A stretch of DNA of 34,974 nt. It comes from Chitinispirillaceae bacterium (GTDB lineage Bacteria > Fibrobacterota > Chitinivibrionia > Chitinivibrionales > Chitinispirillaceae). This document shows, one piece after another, positions 1 through 7,733 of the stretch. The stretch's first letter is position 1. Each line of letters starts with the position of its first letter. The position numbers were made by a program, and so were the translations under genes. The DNA is taken from the NCBI GenBank assembly GCA_016929415.1, contig JAFGIW010000202.1, forward strand, positions 1 through 34,974, in the 5' to 3' direction. The notes beneath the pieces are model-generated. The model did not search any database. It had not been told where the DNA came from and saw only the letters and a program-made list of their open reading frames with translations.

Positions 1-285
1 AAAAAGTATGGCATCGATTCGTCCCTCGCCGATAATCCGCAGCGCAATGCTGAGATTGTCACGATGTATGGGAAGGGCGCATCGGGAACGGCTCTGGCGA
101 AAAAGTACAAATTGTCTATTTCCCAGACGTATCGCATTATTAACGAGTCAAAAAAGAAAGCGAAGAAGGCCGTAAAGAAGGCTTCGGTAAAGAAGGCGCC
201 GAAGAAAAAAGCCGTAAAAAAAGCGGCAAAAAAAGTCGTAAAAAAAGCCGTAAAAAAAGCGGCAAAGAAAAAAAGGAAAAAATAG
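1..285 (+). CDS. Small HTH protein with histone-H1-like Lys/Ala-rich tail (5' end outside window)
   Basis: The frame is open from base 1, so the start lies upstream; the ATG at 64 is internal. The visible part reads as a short helix-turn-helix (NAEIVTMYGKGASGTALAKK, then KYKLSISQTYRIINE), similar in layout to Mor/resolvase-type homeodomain-like HTHs. About 45 residues made almost only of Lys, Ala and Val follow, as KKAVKKAAKK-type repeats. An exact 20-bp unit recurs at 211-230 and 247-266 inside the tail. Tails like this occur on bacterial histone-H1-like and nucleoid proteins and bind DNA through charge. A sequence-guided DNA-binding or nucleoid role is inference. A rho-independent terminator follows 22 bases after the stop. 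Confidence 0.7.
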   Translation, partial: KKYGIDSSLADNPQRNAEIVTMYGKGASGTALAKKYKLSISQTYRIINESKKKAKKAVKKASVKKAPKKKAVKKAAKKVVKKAVKKAAKKKRKK

Positions 286-306
286 TTTTTTGAGTTGACG
301 CAACAG

Positions 307-340
307 GGGATTTGCGATTATCGTCGCAAGTCCCTTTTCT
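307..340 (+). terminator. Rho-independent terminator after the HTH/Lys-rich gene
   Basis: Bases 307-317 pair with 324-334 (11 bp with one G-U pair) around a 6-base loop. A T-rich run (TTTTCTATTTT) starts at 335. It lies between the stop at 285 and murJ at 399. Confidence 0.8.
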
Positions 341-398
341 ATTTTATGGAATTCGGCAACGATGACGGATCCGTTGCGGGATAACCATACGATACGCT

Positions 399-2015
399 AT
401 GTCCGAGAAAACGACCGACCTGATGTATAATTCACGAAAGGCGAAGCCCGCGGCTTCCGGGGACCGGTCATTGTCTATCGCGACGGTTATCATGATGGGA
501 TCGGTGCTGTTAAGCAGGGTCATCGGCCTGTTCAGGGAGGTATTTCTTGCAAAATACGGCGGCACGTCTTTCGAGATGGATGCCTATGTCACCGCCTTCA
601 TCATTCCGGAACTTCTCAACCATTTTCTCGCGGGCGGTTTTCTTTCAATAACGTTTATTCCGATTTTCCAACGGCATCTTATTGATAACCGGCATGACAA
701 AGCCTGGGAATCGTTTTCAAACCTGCTCTGCATCGGGTCGCTGCTTTTCCTGATGGTGATACCGGTTACGATGATTACGGCGCCGGATATTCTTTCAATG
801 CTGGGGCCGCACATCAGGGAACCGAAAAGCTATCTGCTTACGGTAAAATTGACACGGATCATTCTTCCCGCACAGCTCTTTTTTTACTGGGGAGCCTTCT
901 TGAGCGCCGTACAGATGAGCCATAAACGTTTTTTTCTGCCGGCACTGGCGCCGCTCGGTTATAACGGGGGAATAATCCTCGGCGGAATCTTGCTGGGACC
1001 ACGGATGGGAATCGAGGGATTCGCATGGGGAGTGCTTTTCGGCGCCTTTTTCGGCAATGTCGTGCTCCAGTTGCCTGGTGCGATCGGGTGCGGCATGAAA
1101 TTCATCCCGCGATTCGATGTCCTGCACCCCGATGTGATCTGTTATGTCAAAAAAACCGTCCCGCTGATTCTGGGCCTCAGCATGGTATTTTCAAATGAGG
1201 TGTTTTTCCGGTTTTTCGGCTCTTTTCTTCCGGAAGGGGGGACATCGAGCGTGAACTATGCCCTTCGTACGATGATGATGATTGTCGCCGTGTTCGGACA
1301 GGCTTCGGGCGTCGCCTTTTACCCTTTTCTTTCGCAATTGGCGGCAGAAAAGAAGTTTGATGCGATGGGGTCGTTGCTTAATACCTTTCTGAGAAATATT
1401 GCGCTCTATCTGATTCCCCTTTCCGCGGTATTGATGGTCCTTTCCCGTCCGGTAATAGCACTGCTCTATGAGCGGGGACGCTTTAACGCTCAATCGAGCA
1501 TTGAGACTGCACCGGTATTTACCATCTATCTGATCGGCAGTTTTTCATTCAGCGCTGCAATGATCGTCGCGCGGTCTTTCTATGCGATGCAGAATATGGT
1601 TATCCCCATGGTGGTGAGTACAGGCATATCCCTTGTAACAATCCCGCTGTACCTCGTTTTCAGCCGGGTTCTTGGAGCACGGGGGATTGCTCTCGCCGCA
1701 ATTCTCGGTATCACCCTGCAATGCGGTATTCTCTACGGTATCTGGTCCTGGAAACACGGTTCCCGGCAGGGGGTGGGTGAGGAACTGGTACTTTTAACGA
1801 AAATTATTGTTGTTACCGCACTGGCGGCCATCCCCGCGCTGTTGATGCGACAATGGGTGGCGTCACACATAACATTTGAAAATGCGTTTCTTAGAAATGG
1901 GTGTATCGTTACCGGCGTTGCACTGCCGATGTTAGGTCTTATTTTCTTTCTTTATGATCGGATGGGACTGCAGCGATTCAAAGAATCATTGGGGGGTTTT
2001 ATCAGAAGGAAATAG
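399..2015 (+). CDS. murJ: Lipid II flippase MurJ (MviN family)
   Basis: The 538-residue product has about 14 hydrophobic helices and the MurJ N-terminal signature: SRVIGLFREVFLAKYGG near residues 38-55, then a stretch with DAYVTAFIIPELLNHFLAGG and FIPIF. The length is normal for the MOP-superfamily flippase, which moves lipid-linked peptidoglycan precursor across the inner membrane. The ATG at 399 has no clear Shine-Dalgarno; a second ATG at 423 is possible, and both lie before the first helix. The gene stands alone between two terminators, so it is probably its own transcription unit. Family assignment is secure; flippase function is known for the family. Confidence 0.95.
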   Translation: MSEKTTDLMYNSRKAKPAASGDRSLSIATVIMMGSVLLSRVIGLFREVFLAKYGGTSFEMDAYVTAFIIPELLNHFLAGGFLSITFIPIFQRHLIDNRHDKAWESFSNLLCIGSLLFLMVIPVTMITAPDILSMLGPHIREPKSYLLTVKLTRIILPAQLFFYWGAFLSAVQMSHKRFFLPALAPLGYNGGIILGGILLGPRMGIEGFAWGVLFGAFFGNVVLQLPGAIGCGMKFIPRFDVLHPDVICYVKKTVPLILGLSMVFSNEVFFRFFGSFLPEGGTSSVNYALRTMMMIVAVFGQASGVAFYPFLSQLAAEKKFDAMGSLLNTFLRNIALYLIPLSAVLMVLSRPVIALLYERGRFNAQSSIETAPVFTIYLIGSFSFSAAMIVARSFYAMQNMVIPMVVSTGISLVTIPLYLVFSRVLGARGIALAAILGITLQCGILYGIWSWKHGSRQGVGEELVLLTKIIVVTALAAIPALLMRQWVASHITFENAFLRNGCIVTGVALPMLGLIFFLYDRMGLQRFKESLGGFIRRK

Positions 2016-2021
2016 CCCCTG

Positions 2022-2236
2022 ATCAGATGGCGGTAAAGAGCGCGGAAAAATGTACGTGGGAAGCGACGTCGTGAAACAAGAAAAAAGAAGGCCGGGAGAA
2101 CTCCCGGCCTTCTTTTTTTTAGATTATTTACCTGCGCCCGAAACTGATTTCATTATCGTTTGTCTGTTCCGGTTGCCCGCTTGTATCAGATGGCGCCGTT
2201 GCCGTTGAATCCGCAACGGGAAGCGACGTCGTGAAA
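2022..2236. repeat. Imperfect direct repeat, 2022-2076 and 2185-2236
   Basis: Both copies begin with ATCAGATGGCG and end with the identical 19 bases at 2058-2076 and 2218-2236 (GGGAAGCGACGTCGTGAAA), with diverged sequence between. The second copy codes for part of the C-terminal region of the 2128-2958 gene. The first lies in the gap after murJ, beyond that gene's stop. This looks like an old local duplication of the gene's 3' part. Confidence 0.6.
2081..2120. terminator. Bidirectional rho-independent terminator between convergent genes
   Basis: Bases 2087-2098 are the exact reverse complement of 2101-2112 (GAAGGCCGGGAG / CTCCCGGCCTTC). Six As precede the stem and eight Ts follow it, so it can end transcription of murJ from the left and of the 2128-2958 gene from the right. 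Confidence 0.92.
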
Positions 2237-2958
2237 GGTTCTGCCGGGCCGCCCTCCGAGTGATCCGGCGGGCTTTCCCCCGGAAGCTCTTCTTTAAGAA
2301 GACGCCGCTTCACCATGAATTTACGTCCATGTTCAGTGGTGTCGGTGTCAAAATCCGATGGATTCAGATCGGGAAGGGATGGCGCTGATGATACCGCCGA
2401 CATCTCGGTAATGACCGGTGCCGTTGTCGGAGCGGGATCATCGGGCTGTTTTCCCGGACGGTCCGATTCCTGATACGGCTTTTCCTCATTGTTTCGGTTG
2501 CGCCAGTTGTTGCGGCTGTGACGGTCACGCCGGTGGTCCCTGCCGTCATCTCTTCCGCCGCGGTTGTTGTCGTTATGGTGACGGCGACGCGAATGGTCTC
2601 TGTTGCCTATATTGTCCTGGATCCTGCGGCGTGCCACCTCCTGGTCACGTTCGGCATTTTTCAGCTTAAGGTTGATGTCGCGCAGGGATTTTTCCACGTT
2701 GTCGACATTGCCGGCCGGCGCTGATGCCGATGGCCCCTGCGGTTGTTTCGAACGTAAATCCTGCTGGTGTTGCCGGTTCTGCCTGAAATTATTCTCTTTT
2801 CGATCATGAAAACGTTCCCGGTCGGACTGAAAGGGCTTGGCTCTCTGCGCCATGAGTTCACGGACCATTTTTCCGTTTTTCTGCTGGTTGACCAGGATGA
2901 TGATCTGCAACAATAAAATGACTGATAAAGTCGCAAGTATGATAACTGCAAATTCCAT
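2128..2958 (-). CDS. Membrane-anchored, disordered Arg/Asp/Asn-rich protein of unknown function
   Basis: The 276-residue product has one N-terminal hydrophobic helix (about residues 3-23, EFAVIILATLSVILLLQIII). The rest is hydrophilic and low in complexity. A segment of roughly residues 45-125 is rich in Arg, Gln and Asn, with a predicted helical stretch (NVEKSLRDINLKLKNAERDQ). A run of RRHH, DNNRGGRDDGRDHRRD and NNWRNRNN follows, then a Pro/Thr/Ser-rich acidic C-terminus. It resembles the charged disordered scaffolds of membrane-anchored RNA-binding proteins, but I recognise no domain. GGAGAAG lies 8 bases before the ATG and supports the start. It shares the bidirectional terminator with murJ. 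Function is unknown; RNA or polyanion binding is a guess from composition. Confidence 0.75.
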   Translation of the reverse strand: MEFAVIILATLSVILLLQIIILVNQQKNGKMVRELMAQRAKPFQSDRERFHDRKENNFRQNRQHQQDLRSKQPQGPSASAPAGNVDNVEKSLRDINLKLKNAERDQEVARRRIQDNIGNRDHSRRRHHNDNNRGGRDDGRDHRRDRHSRNNWRNRNNEEKPYQESDRPGKQPDDPAPTTAPVITEMSAVSSAPSLPDLNPSDFDTDTTEHGRKFMVKRRLLKEELPGESPPDHSEGGPAEPFTTSLPVADSTATAPSDTSGQPEQTNDNEISFGRR

Positions 2959-3392
2959 AAGTTTACTTCTCCATAATGTTGGTATTGGCTGTGCATAATG
3001 TAGTCAGCGGCTTGGATAACGTGATTGTTCTTATCGTAACCCCCCGCACCACCGCATTCTCCCGCTGGAAAGGGCAGGGGTGAGATGAGTCGTTTACGAT
3101 GCAACGTTACGACCGACGCTCACTGTCGTTGGTAATTGGCACGCAGCGGTCCGACCCTTCAGGAATCGACCGGCAAAAGCGGCACATTATCAAAAGCTTA
3201 TTTTAGTGAATCATGCACGCGATGTTGATTTAAAGATGAGTTTTCCGCATGATGTGGGTGTAAAGGCTGCCGATGATACCTCCTTCTCTATTTTCCGGTA
3301 ATGGCGCGGTATTTCGTACCGCGGGTGGGAACGGCTGAACAGGTACGGCGTCAAGGATATTATTTGTCAAAGAACAAAAACCTGCAGCGCAC
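2959..3392. other. Gene-free stretch upstream of the 2128-2958 gene
   Basis: I see no convincing gene here. A 7-bp perfect hairpin (CGCGGTA / TACCGCG, 3305-3311 with 3317-3323, 5-base loop) has no T run on either side. The region around 3040-3085 is C- and G-rich without a clear repeat. It should hold the promoter of the 2128-2958 gene, but no good -10/-35 pair is visible. Confidence 0.4.
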
Positions 3393-3557
3393 TCAGGCCG
3401 ATTGAGATTCATTTCCGGCGAGTTGATCAAATCGTTTCAGTAACGTCTCAATAGCCGAAGCGCGTTTGAAGAGAACCAATGTCTTGCTCCAGATAAAAAT
3501 CAGGCATAGAGAAAAAAGAAAAAAAACTGAACTCCATAAAATGGTTATATATTCCAT
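3393..3557 (-). CDS. Possible small membrane protein, 54 residues
   Basis: A complete short frame encodes MEYITILWSSVFFLFSLCLI and onward: one strongly hydrophobic helix at about residues 4-23, then a basic turn (KTLVLFKRAS) and an amphipathic acidic end finishing QSA. It starts 78 bases after the stop of the second aminopropyltransferase gene on the same strand, so it could be the last gene of the polyamine operon. No strong Shine-Dalgarno is visible, only a weak GAG before the ATG. The layout of membrane helix plus charged tail is typical of real small membrane proteins but can arise by chance. No homologue recognised. Confidence 0.35.
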   Translation of the reverse strand: MEYITILWSSVFFLFSLCLIFIWSKTLVLFKRASAIETLLKRFDQLAGNESQSA

Positions 3558-3635
3558 GGGGAACTCAGGCAGGGCGGCTGCGATGTTGATAAAAATAGAA
3601 AAAGGTTTGTTGATGGTGCAAGGGTAATTTCATTT

Positions 3636-4505
3636 TCATGCATTGATAATGTTTTTAATATATTGCGGCAGCAAAAAAGCCCCGGTATGAATATCGCTGT
3701 TGTAATAATTACAAAGCAGTGCAAGATTATTATACCGTTGTTGATCGAATCGATCAAGAACATTATTCTGACGGGCACAGGCAAGGAAGCTGCAGATGCC
3801 GTCGGGAAATGAGCGGATTGAGCAGATGTATGGTCTGATGCGGCTGAAGAACGGTGATAGACTCTGTATGGTCGTTTGAATAAACTTACTTCTGATAAGC
3901 GGGGAGTCGGTTTGAAACACCGCAATTCCTTTATCGTCCAATCGCTCCGAAACGATGCGGTGAAAATCCGCGGTTTCAAGTGACTGGACCGGACCTCCCG
4001 GATCATAAGAATCGACCAGGATACTATCATATGTCCGTTCGGCGGACTTCAGGAAATTGTATCCGTCATCAATAACGAGTTCAGTCCGGGGGTCGTTGAA
4101 TCCCGCGGCGAACGACGGGAAATAATTCCGGATTGTTTCCGGGACAAGCTGATCTATTTCGACAACAACGATTTTTTCAACGGAGGGGTGTTTGAGGACC
4201 TCTTTAAGGCAACTTCCATCTCCGCCGCCGATACAACAGACCTGTCGGGGTTCATGGTGCATGAGCATCGCCGGGTGGACCATCATTTCGTGATAGGTGT
4301 CTTCGAATTCGGTTAAAACGATATTTCCACCGAGACAGAGTACTTTTCCGAAGCTGTAGGTTTCGAAAACCTCGACTTTCTGAAACGGGCTTGCACCGCA
4401 GAAAACTGCATGTTTCGCCTTGATGGCAAGACCGGAGAGACCGTTGATCAGGTTCTGGATCCAGAGGGAGGAGATGCTTTCGGGGTAGAGACTCACGTCG
4501 TTCAT
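3636..4505 (-). CDS. Second spermidine-synthase-like aminopropyltransferase
   Basis: The product of about 289 residues follows the spermidine/spermine synthase fold. It has an N-terminal beta domain with FGKVLCLGG, then TYHEMMVHPAM (70-80), the AdoMet-type nucleotide loop GGGDGSCLKE (93-102), VVVEID (114-119) and the acidic catalytic segment VDSYDPGGP (164-172). This family moves an aminopropyl group from decarboxylated AdoMet to a diamine or polyamine. The acidic segment has Tyr where most spermidine synthases have Ser or Thr (DSxDP), so acceptor choice may differ from the paralogue at 5710-6669. The ATG at 4505 is preferred over a TTG at 4523 because GAGG lies five bases before it. It is the last large gene of the polyamine operon, 48 bases after the decarboxylase. 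Confidence 0.85.
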   Translation of the reverse strand: MNDVSLYPESISSLWIQNLINGLSGLAIKAKHAVFCGASPFQKVEVFETYSFGKVLCLGGNIVLTEFEDTYHEMMVHPAMLMHHEPRQVCCIGGGDGSCLKEVLKHPSVEKIVVVEIDQLVPETIRNYFPSFAAGFNDPRTELVIDDGYNFLKSAERTYDSILVDSYDPGGPVQSLETADFHRIVSERLDDKGIAVFQTDSPLIRSKFIQTTIQSLSPFFSRIRPYICSIRSFPDGICSFLACARQNNVLDRFDQQRYNNLALLCNYYNSDIHTGAFLLPQYIKNIINA

Positions 4506-4553
4506 ATAAACCTCGCGATTCAAGATGTCTGATGCAGCCGGCCCGTAACCGGA

Positions 4554-5690
4554 TCATGATTTACAGATAACAGGCTTCGATTCGTTCTGGCTGTTGATCA
4601 GGACGATTTTTACCTGGGGAAATCCGTTGAAATTCGATGCGCTTGCCGATGTATAGGCCCCCATCGATTTGAAAATAAGAAGATCTCCGATCTCCAGACG
4701 GGGAAGACTGATGTCGTCGTAGACGATATCAATCGAATCGCAGGTCGGACCGGCGAGCACTGAGGAGTATCGTGGCCCGTCCCGTTCTACCCACATGGGA
4801 TAGTCGGCATGATCGTACATTTTTCCCGAAAAGGATCCGTACAAACCATCATCGAGATAGTACCACCAGAGACCATTGCGAAGGGATTTCCCCATGACTC
4901 GGGTCGCCAGTGACATGGAAGGACCGCTTATGACGCGTCCGGGTTCGGCAATAATATGGTATTTAGAGAAAAAACGGTCAAGATACTCGTTGATCGGCTG
5001 GCAGAATTGAACCATGGGGATTACCGATGTGAGATAACTTATCGGAAATCCGCCGCCGATGTCGATGGTGTCGAAATTGAGGCCGCGCAATGCGGCTTTG
5101 CGATAAATGTCGCGGCAGTATTCAAGCGCTTCGATGTACTTGAGCGCGTTTTCATTCTGGGAACCGGCATGGAAACTGATGCCCGCGACCGTCAGGCCGA
5201 GCTTATGAGCTTTACGGATGAGCGGCCAGGTTTTTTCGGGAGCAACGCCGAACTTATGCGACAAATTAACCAGACAGCCGGGGTTCTGAATGCTCATGCG
5301 AATGAGGAGCCGCACCCTCTCCCTGTAGGGAATGAATTTGTTCAATTCATGTTCGTTATCGGCGATGAACGTCGTGACGCCGTAATCGAGCGCATAGGTA
5401 ATGTCCGAATCGCGCTTGATCGGATGGGTGTGAATGCACCGCTGCGGCGCGACGGCGCATTCTTTCAATACGTCGATTTCTCCGTTGGAGCAGATATCAA
5501 AAAAAACGCCTTCGTTGGAGAGAATGGAAACGATCTGGGGGGCGGCGTTTGATTTTACCGCATAATAAAGCGATACGCCGGGAAGTGCCGTTCGCAGCGA
5601 CCGGTAACTTTCACGAAGCAGGTTCTCGGATAAAAACAGCGTGGGTGTGCCGTGAACGGTGACGAGGTTTTGAATCGTTTTATAATCCAT
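4554..5690 (-). CDS. PLP-dependent ornithine/lysine-decarboxylase-like enzyme (alanine racemase fold)
   Basis: The 378-residue product has the full fold-type III set: YYAVKSNA with the PLP lysine K46, HPIKR (89-93), SFHAGSQ (172-178), the phosphate loop DIGGGFP (210-216), AEPGR (248-252), the GPTCDS motif with C317-D318, and DGLYGSF (281-287). GPTCDS and DGxYGSF mark ornithine decarboxylases rather than diaminopimelate decarboxylase, and the length is short, as in the bacterial ODC/LODC group. The reaction inferred is ornithine (perhaps also lysine) to putrescine (cadaverine). It lies 19 bases after the first speE and 48 before the second, which fits supply of the diamine acceptor. No clear Shine-Dalgarno precedes the ATG. 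Arginine-side substrates cannot be excluded. Confidence 0.88.
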   Translation of the reverse strand: MDYKTIQNLVTVHGTPTLFLSENLLRESYRSLRTALPGVSLYYAVKSNAAPQIVSILSNEGVFFDICSNGEIDVLKECAVAPQRCIHTHPIKRDSDITYALDYGVTTFIADNEHELNKFIPYRERVRLLIRMSIQNPGCLVNLSHKFGVAPEKTWPLIRKAHKLGLTVAGISFHAGSQNENALKYIEALEYCRDIYRKAALRGLNFDTIDIGGGFPISYLTSVIPMVQFCQPINEYLDRFFSKYHIIAEPGRVISGPSMSLATRVMGKSLRNGLWWYYLDDGLYGSFSGKMYDHADYPMWVERDGPRYSSVLAGPTCDSIDIVYDDISLPRLEIGDLLIFKSMGAYTSASASNFNGFPQVKIVLINSQNESKPVICKS

Positions 5691-5709
5691 CGTGGAAAAT
5701 ATCTTTCGT

Positions 5710-6669
5710 TCAGAAGATGAAATCGTCGGGAAAATCGGGATGGTTGTCGGTAATGATGCGTGCCGGCTTTTGAAGAAGTTTCTTGATGTAAGGGTACGGG
5801 ATCTGCATGGCGGCGTGGGTCGCCCCGTTATACACCTGCAGATCGTCGATCCCGTATTTTTTCAACGTACGGTCGATTGAGGACTGTTTTACAAGCGAGA
5901 TATCGACGGTGGTCGAACAGACGGCAACCGACCATAATACACCGTACATCTGGATATAAAGGTACAGTTGGTTGACGTGAGAAAAAACCGACCGTAATGT
6001 CCTGCCGATGCAGGAAAAGGCGGCGGGCCGGGAAACCGGGGATTCGCTGTGCATGACGAAAATCCCCTTCTCATTGCGAAATGCGCGGCGGACGAGACGG
6101 AAAAAATTGCTGGTGTAGAGCATTTTCGACGGACCGAACGGATCCGTCATATCCATGATGATGACATCGAATTCTCCCGGATGTTCCCCGGTGTATTTTC
6201 TGCCGTCGGTGATGTTGATGTGCAGGCGTTCGCTGTCGAAGGCGTTGCGGTGGATGGCGGCGAGATACTTCTTTGAGAATTGAATGACGCCGTGATCGAT
6301 TTCGGCGAGTTCGACCCTTGTGACGGTTGGATACTTGAGTACTTCACGCAGAAGGCACCCGTCGCCGCCGCCGATTACCAGCACCGATTCCGGTTTCGGA
6401 TGGCAGCAGAGGGCGGGATGTACCATCGGCTCATGGTAGCTGCAATCGTCTCGTTCGCCGATCTGCGTAATATTATCAATCAAAAGGACCTTCCCGAATT
6501 CATCGGTTTCAACCAGCTCGATATCCTGGAAAAGGGACGCCGCTTTGCGTATAGATTTTTTAACCGTATAGAAATAGCCGAAATACGGATTGAGTGCTTC
6601 GAAAAAAATCCGCCGCCGCGGCGAGATACGGTTGATGGAAACTACTCCCGGTCGAATAGATTTCTGCAT
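5710..6669 (-). CDS. speE: Spermidine synthase (polyamine aminopropyltransferase)
   Basis: The 319-residue product carries the canonical set: EFGKVLLIDNITQ (57-69), CSYHEPMVHPAL (76-87), GGGDGCLLRE (100-109), AEIDHGVIQ (122-130) and the catalytic IMDMTDPFGPSKMLYTS (171-187). The DxTDPxGP spacing matches known spermidine synthases, so putrescine plus decarboxylated AdoMet giving spermidine is the likely reaction. AGGAG lies 8 bases before the ATG, and the start overlaps the end of speD by 28 bases, which indicates translational coupling. The N-terminus carries an extra basic stretch (SPRRR). Between the two aminopropyltransferases here, this one keeps the more standard active-site sequence. 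Confidence 0.92.
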   Translation of the reverse strand: MQKSIRPGVVSINRISPRRRIFFEALNPYFGYFYTVKKSIRKAASLFQDIELVETDEFGKVLLIDNITQIGERDDCSYHEPMVHPALCCHPKPESVLVIGGGDGCLLREVLKYPTVTRVELAEIDHGVIQFSKKYLAAIHRNAFDSERLHINITDGRKYTGEHPGEFDVIIMDMTDPFGPSKMLYTSNFFRLVRRAFRNEKGIFVMHSESPVSRPAAFSCIGRTLRSVFSHVNQLYLYIQMYGVLWSVAVCSTTVDISLVKQSSIDRTLKKYGIDDLQVYNGATHAAMQIPYPYIKKLLQKPARIITDNHPDFPDDFIF

Positions 6670-7418
6670 TCAAAAATCTCCTGTATTTCCTGTTTAAGCA
6701 ACGTTCTGATGCGTGCACGTTCGTTCTTTTTAAGCGTCGCACTCTCGGGGCCGAAGAGATAATTTTCGAGTTTGAGGTTTTTCAGCATCATCTTGGTGTG
6801 GAAGATATTGTCCGAAACGATGTTGATGTCGTAGGCAGTGTATTTTTCGAGAAGTTCATCGGAGATGTAATCCTGAATGGAGGCGATATCATGGTCGATA
6901 TAAATTTTCCGACCATTGACATCCCGTGTAAAACCCCGCACTTTATAGTCCATCAGGACGACGTCGGAATCGAAGCTGTCGATAAGAAAATCGAGCGCGC
7001 GCAGGGGTGAAATCATCCCGCAGGTCGAAACATCGATGTCGACCCGGAAGGTCGCGATGCCGGTAGCGATGTTGTTTTCGGGGTAGGTGTGGGCGGCGAT
7101 GTGGCTTTTGTCGAGGTGTGCAAGCTCCAAGTCGCGGGGATGGTGACCTTCGTTGATAAGTACCGTTACCGATGCCCCGCGCGGATCGTAGTCCTGCGAT
7201 GAAATATTAACAATCCGCGCCTGAACAATGTTGGTGACCACTTCGATGATCGAGCGCAGTTTTTCGGAATTATAGACTTCATCGATATATTCCAGGTAGT
7301 CTATCTGCGACGCCTTCGAGCGGGCATAACAGATGTCGTAGATGTTGAAACTGAGGGACTTGGTCAGATTGTTGAAACCCTTCAGTTTTATTTTTCGCCC
7401 GCGGCAACGGTTGATCAT
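6642..7418 (-). CDS. speD: S-adenosylmethionine decarboxylase proenzyme, E. coli type
   Basis: The 258-residue product contains the self-cleavage site LAHLDKSHIAAHTYPE. Cleavage before S105 of LDKS would create the pyruvoyl group. A downstream DVSTCGMISPLRAL carries the conserved Cys133. The length of about 260 residues and this arrangement match the E. coli-type (class 1A) enzyme rather than the short Thermotoga/Bacillus type. It supplies decarboxylated AdoMet to the two aminopropyltransferases downstream. GGGGTGAG just before the ATG is a good ribosome site. As first gene of the operon it sits behind a structured leader of about 340 bases. Confidence 0.93.
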   Translation of the reverse strand: MINRCRGRKIKLKGFNNLTKSLSFNIYDICYARSKASQIDYLEYIDEVYNSEKLRSIIEVVTNIVQARIVNISSQDYDPRGASVTVLINEGHHPRDLELAHLDKSHIAAHTYPENNIATGIATFRVDIDVSTCGMISPLRALDFLIDSFDSDVVLMDYKVRGFTRDVNGRKIYIDHDIASIQDYISDELLEKYTAYDINIVSDNIFHTKMMLKNLKLENYLFGPESATLKKNERARIRTLLKQEIQEIFECRNLFDRE

Positions 7419-7487
7419 CGCTCACCCCCCAACTGCCGGATACTGTGCAGGAAAAATAAATTTCGCATTCATCCGGTGGTGCCTGAA

Positions 7488-7631
7488 TTAAACCCACGTT
7501 GAGTGATTCTCCTTCGCGGTGAGATATAAGCCGCCGGTGAATATGCCACTGTAAAAATGCTCAACATACCTCCCCGGGTATGTTTGCGCATTTTGCATGT
7601 CGTCTTCACTCGACATCTTCCATCTCACCAT
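7488..7631 (-). CDS. Possible 47-residue leader ORF before speD
   Basis: An ATG-started frame (MVRWKMSSEDDMQNAQTYPG onward, ending ENHSTWV) lies wholly within the speD leader, ends 69 bases before speD, and includes the 41-base inverted repeat at 7554-7594. No good Shine-Dalgarno precedes the first ATG. It could be a regulatory leader peptide, a small gene, or nothing; I recognise no homologue. Confidence 0.22.
   Translation of the reverse strand: MVRWKMSSEDDMQNAQTYPGRYVEHFYSGIFTGGLYLTAKENHSTWV
7554..7594 (-). promoter_or_regulatory. Two-part hairpin in the polyamine operon leader
   Basis: AACATACC (7563-7570) pairs with GGTATGTT (7577-7584) around a 6-base loop. After a small internal bulge, AAAATGC (7554-7560) pairs with GCATTTT (7588-7594). 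The two stems give 15 paired bases in one extended hairpin about 135 bases before the speD start. No T run follows on the minus strand, so a regulatory RNA structure or operator is more likely than a terminator. Confidence 0.5.
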
Positions 7632-7682
7632 TAAAAAGAATCGCTCAACTTGGATTAAAATAAGTAATGCGAAGGATCGCCG

Positions 7683-7733
7683 GTGGATTATACCGCCTCC
7701 CTTCGGCTGTTTTTTTTTGGAGGAATAATCCAC
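7683..7733 (-). promoter_or_regulatory. Inverted repeat covering a TATAAT box between the response regulator and speD
   Basis: GTGGATTA (7683-7690) is mirrored by TAATCCAC (7726-7733), and CCTCC (7696-7700) by GGAGG (7719-7723), leaving an 18-base centre. On the minus strand a perfect TATAAT occupies 7692-7687 within the inner arm, though no good -35 element is seen 16-18 bases before it. It could be a protein-bound promoter of the polyamine operon or an end-of-transcript hairpin for the response regulator gene. Confidence 0.4.

Noticed and set aside
211-266. Short tandem repeats as a CRISPR or satellite array
   Set aside because: They code for the Lys/Ala-rich tail in frame; there are no spacers.
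2364-2809. Several open frames on both strands within the Arg-rich gene
   Set aside because: Low-complexity GC-rich coding sequence opens all frames; only the 2128-2958 frame has a ribosome site, a membrane helix and a terminator.
3230-3430. 66-residue minus-strand frame
   Set aside because: No hydrophobic or domain pattern and no ribosome site; it overlaps the more plausible 54-residue ORF in another frame.
4956-5552. 198-residue plus-strand open frame
   Set aside because: It is the antisense of the ornithine-decarboxylase-like gene, whose motifs are complete; the plus-strand reading shows no domain.
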